The notes below the pieces were generated by a model, which saw only the letters and a list, made by a program, of their open reading frames with translations, was not told where the DNA came from and searched no databases. From assembly GCA_945983195.1 (NCBI GenBank), contig CAMFSS010000109.1:1-6891 (forward strand): a stretch of DNA of 6,891 nucleotides, read 5' to 3'. The translations under genes and the position numbers were made by a program. The DNA is from an uncultured Prevotellaceae bacterium (GTDB lineage: Bacteria > Bacteroidota > Bacteroidia > Bacteroidales > Muribaculaceae). Position 1 is the stretch's first letter. Each line of letters begins with the position of its first letter. Shown here in pieces: positions 1-6,669 of this stretch.

Positions 1-81
1 CGAGGCTTCGGGGAGGGTATTTATGCTCTTTGGTGTTTTACCGGACAGCAATATTCCGTTATATTGTCACTTACTGATCAC

Positions 82-1048
82 TCACTTCTTGTGTGCAAGC
101 AGATACTGCGCAATTTGCACGGCATTGAGGGCGGCACCCTTCTTGATCTGGTCGCCTACCACCCAGAATGAGAGTCCGCACTCATTGGCAAGGTCCTTGC
201 GGATACGTCCTACGAATACAGGGTCCTTACCCGATGTGAACAGAGGCATAGGATACTGCTTCTCGGCAGGATTGTCTATCACCACCAGTCCTTCACCCTT
301 TGCAAATGCCTCGCGTGCCTCATCTACACTGACAGGACGCTCAGTTTCCACCCACACAGCCTCGCTGTGGGCACGGATTACGGGCACGCGCACGCACATC
401 GCGCTCACGCTAATTTCGGGCTCATGCATGATTTTGCGCGTTTCATTGAACATCTTCATCTCCTCCTTGGTGTAGCCATTGTCCTGGAACACGTCGATGT
501 GAGGAATCACATTATATGCGAGCTGATAGGCAAACTTCTCCACTTTTGGCTCTTTGCCCTCGGCAATGTCGGCATACTGCTGCTTAAGCTCAGCCATAGC
601 CTGTGCGCCTGCACCGGGGGGTGCCTGATAAGTGGCTTCGTGCACACGCTTAATCTTTGCGATGTCGTTGATTGGCTTCAGCGCAACCACCATCTGTATT
701 GTCGTGCAGTTAGGATTGGCAATGATGTTACGCGGTGTGCACAGTGCATCGGCTCCGTTCACCTCTGGCACTACAAGGGGCACATCTTCGTCCATGCGGA
801 ATGCGCTGGAGTTGTCGATCATGATGGTGCCATGCTTGGTTATAGTTTCGGCAAACTCCTTCGATGTTCCGGCACCAGCCGACGTAAAGGCGATGTCGAT
901 ACCGCGGAAGTCGTCGTTGTGTTTCAATTCCTGCACTTCGACTTGAGCCAAACAGAGAAAGCTCGTCGATAGGAAAATTCTGCTCCTCAAGTACGCGGAG
1001 AAACTCCTGACCTACGGCGCCGCTTGCGCCAACGATTGCTACGTTCAT
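82..1048 (-). pseudogene. asd: aspartate-semialdehyde dehydrogenase, broken by an internal out-of-frame deletion
   Basis: Intact Asd reduces aspartyl phosphate to aspartate semialdehyde with NADPH in the cytoplasm, feeding lysine/diaminopimelate, threonine and methionine synthesis. The ATG at 1048 opens a Rossmann N-terminus (VAIVGASGAVGQEF, then LFGSSRSAG). That frame loses similarity after about residue 40 and stops near 728. The rest of the enzyme is in a neighbouring frame from about 942 to the TGA at 82. It carries the active-site cysteine in NPNCTT (706-708), the RVPVIRAHSE segment with the probable acid-base histidine (367-369), and the C-terminal GDQIKKGAALNAVQIAQYL. Joining both parts gives about 326 residues. 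From remembered Bacteroides homologues (about 336) roughly 9 residues, of the KKYTFRGKE type, are missing, so about 41 bp are gone. The downstream part has only a TTG (990) as upstream start, so separate translation is unlikely. It lies 43 bp after the peptidase gene, with no terminator between them. Family assignment is certain; whether the break is biological or an assembly error is open. Confidence 0.9.
929..946 (-). other. deletion scar with short direct-repeat signature inside asd
   Basis: These 18 bases, read on the minus strand, encode SSRSAG in the upstream asd frame and, shifted by one base, QVEVQE in the downstream frame. Both peptides are family-like but belong about 14 residues apart in an intact enzyme. 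One stretch serving both positions is what remains when two similar copies recombine or slip and the DNA between them is lost. The shared stretch supported by both readings is about 14 bases. The ancestral sequence is not visible here, so the repeat length is inferred. Confidence 0.75.
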
Positions 1049-1091
1049 TTCTTTGTCTTTCTAAAAAAATATATCTATAAAACTTGGTTTG

Positions 1092-2699
1092 TTATTCTTC
1101 ATTTTTATTGCCCTCCAGCTTGCCGTAGTAAGCCGCATCGTCGTTGATTATGTCGAGGGCACGCAGGAAGATGGGATTGCGGTGATTGCTCACCACATAG
1201 AATGCTGCCGGGTCGGTGTAGACATCGCGTGCAAGCAGTGCTTTTGTCACATTGCGCATCAGTTCACGGCTCTTGGCAAACTGCTCCTCATCAATCTTTA
1301 TGCTGTCACTCTCACCGAGGCGGCACAGGTCGGCAAGCATCTCGTCGCTCACGTCGAAGTGCTTGTCGAAGTCTGCGTCATTCTTCCACTTTTTGAGAAT
1401 CTCTTTGCGGTGGCTGTCGACGTAGGATATGACATAGCGATTGAAGATGCCCTTTGCCATAATGTCGCGGTAGTATTTGGTATATTCCACAGTGTCGAGC
1501 GGAACAAACTCATCGGGCATAATTCCACCGCCGCCGTAAATCACTCGCTGCTTGTTGAGCGTGGTGACGCGGAGCGAATCGGCAAAGTGTATGCTGTCGG
1601 CATGCGCCAGCTCTCCGTCGCGGTAGCGGTTGTAGATGTCCTCGTTGTAGCTCTTCTTGTCGCCTGCCTCGTAGGGCTTCTGTATGCAGCGGCCCGAAGG
1701 TGTATAGTAGCGGGCTATGGTGAGGCGAACCATCGAGCCGTCCTCGAACCGGATTGGCCGTTGCACAAGCCCCTTTCCGAAGGTGCGGCGTCCCACTATC
1801 ACACCACGGTCCCAGTCTTGGATTGCGCCTGAGAGTATCTCGCTTGCCGATGCCGAATACTGGTTGACCATGAACACTGCCTTCATGTCGCGCAGCTTGC
1901 CGCCGCCATGGGCTATGGCATCATAGCGCGGCGAGTTGCGTCCTTCGGTGTAGACTATTGTCTGGCCGTTCTCAAGGAATTCATTTGCAAGCTCAGTGGC
2001 AATTTGCAGATATCCGCCACCATTGTCGCACAAGTCGACGATAATCTGCTTCATGCCCTCCTTCTTCAGTTTCTTCACTGCGTCCATAAATTCCGAATGT
2101 GTCTTCTCGGCAAAACGGCTTATGCGCACATATCCCGTGACCTTGTCGACCATGTATGCAGCATCAATGCTGAATAGCGGAATGTTGTCGCGCACTATGC
2201 GGAAGTTGATTAGCTCCGGCACATTGTGACGCTTCACCTTCACGCACACCTCAGTGCCCTTGGGACCGCGAAGCCGCTTCATTATGTTGCTGTTCTTCAT
2301 CTTGACGCCTGCGATTGTAGTGTCGTTAACCTCCACAATGCGGTCGCCGGCAAGAATGCCGACACGCTCCGACGGACCGCCCACTATGGTCTGAATCACA
2401 TAGAGCGTATCCTCCTTCATGTTGAATTGTATGCCTATTCCGCTGAAGTTGCCCTGTAGCGGCTCTTCAAGCTCCTTGGTTTCAGTGGGATTGGAGTATG
2501 TGGAATGTGGGTCGAGCTTGTCGAGCATTCCCTTGATGGCATCTTCCACCAATTTGTCGTTGTTCACAGAGTCAACATAGAACTGGCTGATTGCAAAATG
2601 TGCATTCAGCAGCTTCTTGATCTGCGTCTGTCCCGACACATTGCCTGCCACAACTATGGCTAAGCCCAAAACAATCAGTGATAAAATTCCTTTTCTCAT
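1092..2699 (-). CDS. secreted S41-family C-terminal processing peptidase with PDZ domain
   Basis: A 535-residue serine peptidase of the CtpA/Prc family, which trims or degrades envelope proteins from their C-termini. Residues 1-23 form a signal peptide (MRKG, hydrophobic stretch, VSGQ), so it acts in the periplasm. A helical region with the family phrase DKLDPHSTY (about 60-68) leads into a PDZ domain at about 84-160 (NFSGIGIQF, AGDRIVEVNDTTI). The S41 core follows with VDLCDNGGG (221-229). The Ser/Lys dyad is visible: Ser284 in SASASE and Lys309 in TFGKG, 25 residues apart as in E. coli Prc, with Gln313 in GLVQ as the likely third residue. YYTPSGRCIQ (331-340) and GGGGIMPDEFVPLD are further family marks. 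The tail from about 400 is charged and probably helical. The start ATG has AGGAA a few bases upstream. Nothing is truncated. It lies 67 bp after coaD, probably in the same transcript. Its substrate cannot be told; ctpA is a likely symbol, but Bacteroidales carry several paralogues. Confidence 0.93.
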   Translation of the reverse strand: MRKGILSLIVLGLAIVVAGNVSGQTQIKKLLNAHFAISQFYVDSVNNDKLVEDAIKGMLDKLDPHSTYSNPTETKELEEPLQGNFSGIGIQFNMKEDTLYVIQTIVGGPSERVGILAGDRIVEVNDTTIAGVKMKNSNIMKRLRGPKGTEVCVKVKRHNVPELINFRIVRDNIPLFSIDAAYMVDKVTGYVRISRFAEKTHSEFMDAVKKLKKEGMKQIIVDLCDNGGGYLQIATELANEFLENGQTIVYTEGRNSPRYDAIAHGGGKLRDMKAVFMVNQYSASASEILSGAIQDWDRGVIVGRRTFGKGLVQRPIRFEDGSMVRLTIARYYTPSGRCIQKPYEAGDKKSYNEDIYNRYRDGELAHADSIHFADSLRVTTLNKQRVIYGGGGIMPDEFVPLDTVEYTKYYRDIMAKGIFNRYVISYVDSHRKEILKKWKNDADFDKHFDVSDEMLADLCRLGESDSIKIDEEQFAKSRELMRNVTKALLARDVYTDPAAFYVVSNHRNPIFLRALDIINDDAAYYGKLEGNKNEE

Positions 2700-2741
2700 T
2701 ATTTCCTAAAAAACTGTTTTTTTCGTTCTGTTTCACATTCA

Positions 2742-2766
2742 TAGCTACCCGGTGCACCGCCGGCTA
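2742..2766. other. GC-rich dyad between coaD and the peptidase gene
   Basis: Immediately after the coaD stop, and containing a second in-frame TAG at 2764-2766, lies a dyad with arms TAGC and GCTA around a perfect 10-bp palindrome CGGTGCACCG (2750-2759). It could slow or partly terminate transcription or protect an mRNA end. It has no U-tract directly behind it on the minus strand, so I do not call it a terminator. Confidence 0.3.
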
Positions 2767-3279
2767 CTACTGCTTCTTCACTTTCCACGTCGATGGAATC
2801 AGGCTCGGGTCGCAATGGCGCGGCAGATAGTCCGACACGTCGTGGTTGTATTTCACCAGCTCGCGCACAATGGTCGAGCTGATGTGCCCGTATTCGGGAA
2901 GTGTGTAGAGCAGCACACTCTCAATGCCCGATAGTGCGCGGTTGGTCTCGGCAATGTTCTTCTCATATTCGAAGTCCTGAATCATGCGCACACCGCGCAG
3001 AATGTAGGTTGCGCCACACTCGCGGGCAGCATCTACGGTCAGCCCCGTGTAATGAATCACGCGCACTCGCGGCTCATCGCGGAATATGCCCTGTATCCAC
3101 GCCAGCCGTTCCTCGGCTGTAGTCAGCGTCTGCTTGTTGTAGTTCACGCCTATAGCAATGACTATCTCGTCAAATAGCGGCAGTGCCCTCTCAACGATTG
3201 ACTCGTGCCCAATAGTGAATGGGTCGAATGAGCCTGGGAACATTGCCACACGGCGGTTATTTTGTGATGTCTTCTTCAT
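2767..3279 (-). CDS. coaD: phosphopantetheine adenylyltransferase
   Basis: Cytoplasmic enzyme of coenzyme A synthesis: it transfers AMP from ATP to 4'-phosphopantetheine, giving dephospho-CoA. With the ATG at 3279 the protein has 170 residues, slightly above the usual 155-165. Motifs run in family order: FPGSFDPFTIGH (14-25) with the nucleotidyltransferase TIGH signature, Lys49 in NYNKQ, LRGVRMIQDFEYE (94-106), and ISSTIVRE (133-140) of the second nucleotide-binding motif. The frame could open six bases earlier at a TTG (3285), but the ATG is the better start. The first 23 bases of the gene overlap the end of parE, so translation is probably coupled. The short N-terminal lead (MKKTSQNNRR) before the conserved strand is a little longer than usual. 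The gene ends TAG TAG. No key residue is missing. Confidence 0.96.
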   Translation of the reverse strand: MKKTSQNNRRVAMFPGSFDPFTIGHESIVERALPLFDEIVIAIGVNYNKQTLTTAEERLAWIQGIFRDEPRVRVIHYTGLTVDAARECGATYILRGVRMIQDFEYEKNIAETNRALSGIESVLLYTLPEYGHISSTIVRELVKYNHDVSDYLPRHCDPSLIPSTWKVKKQ

Positions 3280-5233
3280 TTTCAATTACCAAATTGTCGA
3301 TAATAAAGTTCTGGCGCTCCATGGTGTTCTTGCCCATGTAGAAAGCAAGCATCTCCTTCACGGCATCTTCCTTGCGGAGCGACACGCGGTCGAGTCGCAT
3401 GTTCGGTCCGATAAAGTCCTTGAACTCCTCCGGGTCGATCTCGCCAAGTCCTTTGAATCGCGTTATTTCGGCATCGGCTCCAAGCTTGTTGATTGCGCGT
3501 ATTCGCTCCTCATCGGTGTAGCAGTAGTAGGTCTCAGCCTTCTCGCTGCCGCCTTTCTTCCCTGCACGCGACTTGCGGCGCGCCTCCTTCTTGTTGCGCA
3601 CGCGGAATAGCGGTGTCTGCAATATGTACACGTGACCTGTCTTTACCAGCTCCGGGAAGAACTGGAGCAGGAACGTAATCATGAGCAGACGTATGTGCAT
3701 TCCGTCGACATCGGCATCGGTAGCGATAATCACCTTGTTGTAGCGCAGCTCGTCGATGCCGCCCTCTATGTTGAGCGCAGCCTGAAGCAGATTGAATTCC
3801 TCATTCTGATAGACTACCTTCTGCGGCATACCGAAGGAGTTGAGCGGCTTGCCTCGCAGTGAGAACACGGCCTGCGTTTCCACATCGCGTATTTTGGTGA
3901 TGGAACCGCTTGCTGAGTCACCCTCAGTGATGAAGATCATCGACTGGTCGCGCTTGTCGCCCTTGGCATCGTTGTAGTGCACCTGGCAGTCGCGCAGCTT
4001 GCGGTTGTGTAGAGCCACCTTCTTGGCTCGCTCGCGGGCCTGCTTGGTCACACCGGCTATTGCCTTGCGCTCCTTCTCCGACTCCTGTATCTTCTTGAGC
4101 ATCGCTTCTGCCACATGAGGCTCGCGGTGCAGGAAGTTGTCAAGCTCCTTCTTCACAAAGTCGTTGATGAATTTGTACACCGTAGGTCCACCCTCCCACA
4201 TCACCGTGCTGCCAAGCTTGATTTTCGTCTGCGACTCAAAGATTGGCTCCACCACCTTTATGCTTATGGCGGCAACTATGCCGTTGCGTATGTCGGAATA
4301 TTCAAAATTTTTCGCAAAAAACTCCTTGATGGTGCGCGACAGTGCCTCGCGGAATGCCGACTGGTGCGTACCGCCCTGTGTGGTATGCTGTCCGTTTACG
4401 AATGAGTAGAACTCCTCGCCATACTGTGCCGTGTGTGTGATTACAAGCTCAATATCCTTGTCCTTGAAGTGTATGAGCGGATAAAGCGGGTCGGTGGTCA
4501 TGTATTCGTTCACCAAGTCCTCCAGTCCGCGGCGCGAGTGATACTTCTTGCCATTGTAGATGAGCGTCAGTCCGGTGTTCAAGAACGAATAGTTCTTAAT
4601 CATCATTTCGATGAAATCATCGTGGTAGGAATAGTTCACGAAGATTGAATTGTCGGGCTCAAATTGCACAAGCGTACCGTTCTCCATATCCGCAGGGGCT
4701 TCTACAATTCCGCTCTCACTGATGAGCTTGCCCTGCTGGAATGTTGCCGAGGCACACTGCCCGTCGCGGAAAGCCTGCACGAAGAAATTACTCGACAGCG
4801 CATTGGTGGCTTTCAAGCCCACACCGTTGAGTCCTACCGAACTCTTGTAGCTCTCAGTGTCGAACTTGCCGCTGGTATTCATCACCGAAGCTGCCTTGGT
4901 GACATCGGCAAGTGGGATTCCACGACCGTGGTCGCGAACTGAGACCACTCCGTCGGACACCTCGACTTCAATCACCGTACCGAAGCCGGCAGCATGCTCG
5001 TCGATAGCATTGTCGAGCACCTCCTTCAGCAGTACGTAGATACCATCATCGCTCTGCGAACCGTCGCCAAGCTTGCCGATATACATACCCGGACGGCGGC
5101 GAATGTGCTCAAGAGCCTCAAGCGTCACCAGCTTGTTGTAGTCACCGGGATTGCCCGCGCCTGCAGTGCCATCAGCACCCTCGCCGGCGAGGTTATTAAG
5201 ATTCACTATGTTGTCGTCAAGTTCTTCTGCCAT
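3257..5233 (-). CDS. parE: DNA topoisomerase IV subunit B (ATPase subunit)
   Basis: A 658-residue type IIA topoisomerase ATPase subunit. With ParC it would decatenate replicated chromosomes and relax supercoils. After a Gly/Ala-rich lead (about 1-31) comes the GHKL ATPase: RRRPGMYIGKLGDGS (45-59), catalytic Glu71 and Asn75 in EVLDNAID, DHGRGIP (101-107), and the lid GLNGVGLKATNALS (134-147). The transducer domain holds QTKIKLG with Lys337/Lys339 (335-341). The Toprim domain has EGDSASGS (437-444) and DADVDG (506-511), supplying the Mg-binding acidic residues. ITRFKGLGEIDPEEF (590-604) is the usual C-terminal signature. EGDSASGS, rather than the EGDSAGGS of GyrB, and the lack of the GyrB Toprim insertion point to ParE of the Bacteroidetes type. 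A lysine/arginine-rich insert lies at about 548-565 (KKEARRKSRAGKK). ParC, which carries the cleaving tyrosine, is not in the window. The gene has its own promoter and repeat array upstream and is first of the four-gene unit. Confidence 0.95.
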   Translation of the reverse strand: MAEELDDNIVNLNNLAGEGADGTAGAGNPGDYNKLVTLEALEHIRRRPGMYIGKLGDGSQSDDGIYVLLKEVLDNAIDEHAAGFGTVIEVEVSDGVVSVRDHGRGIPLADVTKAASVMNTSGKFDTESYKSSVGLNGVGLKATNALSSNFFVQAFRDGQCASATFQQGKLISESGIVEAPADMENGTLVQFEPDNSIFVNYSYHDDFIEMMIKNYSFLNTGLTLIYNGKKYHSRRGLEDLVNEYMTTDPLYPLIHFKDKDIELVITHTAQYGEEFYSFVNGQHTTQGGTHQSAFREALSRTIKEFFAKNFEYSDIRNGIVAAISIKVVEPIFESQTKIKLGSTVMWEGGPTVYKFINDFVKKELDNFLHREPHVAEAMLKKIQESEKERKAIAGVTKQARERAKKVALHNRKLRDCQVHYNDAKGDKRDQSMIFITEGDSASGSITKIRDVETQAVFSLRGKPLNSFGMPQKVVYQNEEFNLLQAALNIEGGIDELRYNKVIIATDADVDGMHIRLLMITFLLQFFPELVKTGHVYILQTPLFRVRNKKEARRKSRAGKKGGSEKAETYYCYTDEERIRAINKLGADAEITRFKGLGEIDPEEFKDFIGPNMRLDRVSLRKEDAVKEMLAFYMGKNTMERQNFIIDNLVIENEEDITK

Positions 5234-5253
5234 ATTATTTCACTATAAGTGTG

Positions 5254-5284
5254 CAAATTTACAAAAAATCCGCGCAAATCGAAA
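5254..5284 (-). promoter_or_regulatory. probable primary-sigma promoter of parE
   Basis: On the minus strand TAAATTTG (5261-5254) matches the Bacteroidetes -7 consensus TAnnTTTG exactly. TTTC (5284-5281), close to the TTTG -33 element, lies 19 bases upstream, a normal spacing. Transcription would start near 5246-5249, leaving a leader of about 15 bases before the parE ATG. The -7 box sits exactly where position 63-70 of a 73-bp repeat unit would fall, so the promoter is part of the repeat register. Confidence 0.65.
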
Positions 5285-5421
5285 GCAGAGCATCAAATTT
5301 ATTTGAATGCTATGCTGAGATGCCGCCGGATTTATCCAAAATCCGCGCAAATCGAAAGCAGAGTGCCAAATTTATTTGAGCACTATGCTGAGATGCCGCC
5401 GGATTTATCCAAAATCCGCGC
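5265..5421. repeat. tandem array A of a 73-bp hairpin repeat (two full units plus an 11-bp partial)
   Basis: Units lie at 5265-5337 and 5338-5410, with the first 11 bases of a third at 5411-5421. The two full units differ at only six positions, all in the arms of one hairpin. Hairpin A (5284-5316 and 5357-5389) has a constant outer stem AGCA/TGCT, a G.A mismatch, a 5-bp variable inner stem (AGCAT/ATGCT in unit 1, AGTGC/GCACT in unit 2), CAAA/TTTG with one bulged A, and a TTTA loop. All three pair changes between units are compensatory. Hairpin B spans each unit boundary (5327-5345 and 5400-5418): CGGATTT/AAATCCG around a 5-base loop. The array fills the gap between the terminator of the lipoprotein gene and parE. 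No open frame is convincing in it. The repeat also occurs at 6650-6802. Confidence 0.95.
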
Positions 5422-5426
5422 ATAAC

Positions 5427-5456
5427 AAAAGGTGCCACCTATGCAAGGCGGCACCT
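5427..5456 (-). terminator. intrinsic terminator of the thioredoxin-fold lipoprotein gene
   Basis: The stem AGGTGCC (5450-5456 read on the minus strand) pairs with GGCACCT (5430-5436), with three more inner pairs after one mismatch. On the minus strand it is followed by TTTTGTTATG. It lies 22 bases after the stop codon at 5479 and before array A, so it separates the lipoprotein gene from parE. The plus strand lacks a U-tract on the other side, so it acts one way. Confidence 0.85.
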
Positions 5457-5478
5457 CAATATCCTGTAGTGAAAGCCA

Positions 5479-6573
5479 CTAAATATACTTAGCCACTGCG
5501 CGCTCCAGCTCGGTTATATCCGTCACACGCTGCACCAGTTCACCCTTACGGTCGATTATATAAGTGAGCGGCACCTGTGTGACATTGTAGGATGCCAAGT
5601 TGCGCGACTCAAGCCCCATCGGGTCGTAGACGGTAATCCATGGCAGATTCACTGCCGACTGTCGCCACTGGAACTCCTCTGTGTCGATTCCCACCTGATA
5701 AATTTCAAGCCCCTGTGCCTTGTATTTGCGATAGATGTCGGCAAGCACCTTGTTGCACACCGGCGACCACTCTGCGCTGTACACGGTGAAGTTGAGCAGC
5801 GTCACCTTGCCCTGCTTTGCCACTTCCTGAAGGTCCTGCATCACACCTTTCTTGTCTTGCAGCTTGATGTCGATAAGCGTAGTTTCTGAAATGAACATTG
5901 TGTCGACCGGGGCGGTAGCGTGGTGACGCTCGGCAAGCCCCTGGCGAAGCTTGCCCACCATGTACGACGTGCGCGGGTCGTTAGGTCGGAACGAATTGAA
6001 GGCATTGGTCACCGCCCCGATTATCTTGAAGTCGAAGTCGTTCACCGGATTGAAAAGCGGCTCATCGCCAATATACTTGTTGATGATGTAATACGAAACT
6101 ATGCTGCTCGGGTCGCCAAGAATCTGGTTGGCAAGCTCACGCTTCCACTCCTCGGCCTTTGCCGTAAATTCATTGGCAGGAAGGGCACTCAGCTCCATTG
6201 CCTTCTTGTCGATATTCATCATCTTCACGGCATTGTCGCTGCCACTCAGCTCATAGTCGGTGCCAAATCCGGCAAGCGTGGTCTTTATCTCAATGCGGTC
6301 GAGGCTGTCGATGGGGAAATAAATCATCTTGTCACCGAGGCGGAGGCGATAAACGTCTGCAAACTGCGGTGCAGGCTGCTCGATGCTGAACTTGCCGCTG
6401 CCGGTAGTCTTCACCGAGTCAACGATATACCAGCGTCCGCTGTTCGACGATTCAAGCACCATCTTGGTGGTGTCGGCTGCGCCCTCAATGTTTCCGGTCA
6501 CTCTGAAACCGCCATCACTGCAAGAGCACATCACAGCAGCCATAGCTGCAATCGAAAGAATATATTTCTTCAT
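5479..6573 (-). CDS. thioredoxin-fold (TlpA-like) lipoprotein with a DUF4369-like N-terminus and a degenerate CXXC
   Basis: A 364-residue envelope protein from the ATG at 6573; a TTG nine bases upstream is less likely. Residues 1-17 are a lipoprotein signal ending VMCSC-SDGG, with Cys18 (or Cys16) as lipidated residue. Residues about 23-110 (FRVTGNIEGAADTTKMVLE, DSVKTTGSGKFSIE, DKMIYFPIDS) resemble the beta-rich DUF4369 domain found before thioredoxin domains in Bacteroidetes. A helical middle (about 115-220) leads to a thioredoxin-like domain from about 230: GKVTLLNFTVYSAEW, then VTQVPLTYIIDRKGE (331-345) with the cis-proline Pro335. Where relatives have WCGPC, this protein has W-S-P-V-C (269-273), so only the second cysteine (Cys273) remains. 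Ordinary dithiol oxidoreductase chemistry is therefore unlikely; a monothiol, binding or structural role is possible. It has its own promoter, array B upstream and a terminator, so it is monocistronic. The precise role is unknown. Confidence 0.85.
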   Translation of the reverse strand: MKKYILSIAAMAAVMCSCSDGGFRVTGNIEGAADTTKMVLESSNSGRWYIVDSVKTTGSGKFSIEQPAPQFADVYRLRLGDKMIYFPIDSLDRIEIKTTLAGFGTDYELSGSDNAVKMMNIDKKAMELSALPANEFTAKAEEWKRELANQILGDPSSIVSYYIINKYIGDEPLFNPVNDFDFKIIGAVTNAFNSFRPNDPRTSYMVGKLRQGLAERHHATAPVDTMFISETTLIDIKLQDKKGVMQDLQEVAKQGKVTLLNFTVYSAEWSPVCNKVLADIYRKYKAQGLEIYQVGIDTEEFQWRQSAVNLPWITVYDPMGLESRNLASYNVTQVPLTYIIDRKGELVQRVTDITELERAVAKYI

Positions 6574-6638
6574 AGATGTCAAAAAAAAATAATATGTATT
6601 GAAGTCAAAAAAAATAAATCTCTATTTGAAAATTCCTG

Positions 6639-6669
6639 CAAATCTACGAAAAATTTGTGCAAATCGAAA
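6639..6669 (-). promoter_or_regulatory. probable primary-sigma promoter of the lipoprotein gene
   Basis: On the minus strand TAGATTTG (6646-6639) fits TAnnTTTG, with TTTC (6669-6666) 19 bases upstream, the same geometry as at parE. The start of transcription would be near 6632-6635, giving a leader of about 60 bases that is rich in A and T. As at parE, the -7 box occupies position 63-70 of the 73-bp repeat register. Confidence 0.65.

Noticed and set aside
42..58. Possible terminator after asd (CGGA/TCCG)
   Set aside because: Only four base pairs with a nine-base loop and no U-tract on the minus strand. I see nothing else supportable in 1-81.
929..946. Programmed ribosomal frameshift in asd
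   Set aside because: Conserved residues between the two frames are missing, so slippage could not restore the enzyme; there is also no slippery heptamer at the junction.
367..972. Plus-strand open frame of 201 codons opposite asd
   Set aside because: It is rich in His and Cys, with no recognisable domain, and is opposite clear Asd sequence.
1089..1832. Plus-strand open frame of 247 codons opposite the S41 peptidase
   Set aside because: Antisense shadow; the minus strand carries a complete peptidase with its catalytic dyad.
3257..3285. TTG start of coaD at 3285
   Set aside because: An ATG lies two codons downstream at 3279, and the extra residues add nothing conserved.
3257..5233. GyrB instead of ParE
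   Set aside because: EGDSASGS in the Toprim domain and the absence of the GyrB-type insertion fit ParE of Bacteroidetes better.
5265..5421. CRISPR array
   Set aside because: The repeat is continuous with a 73-bp period and there are no unique spacers; variation is confined to paired hairpin arms.
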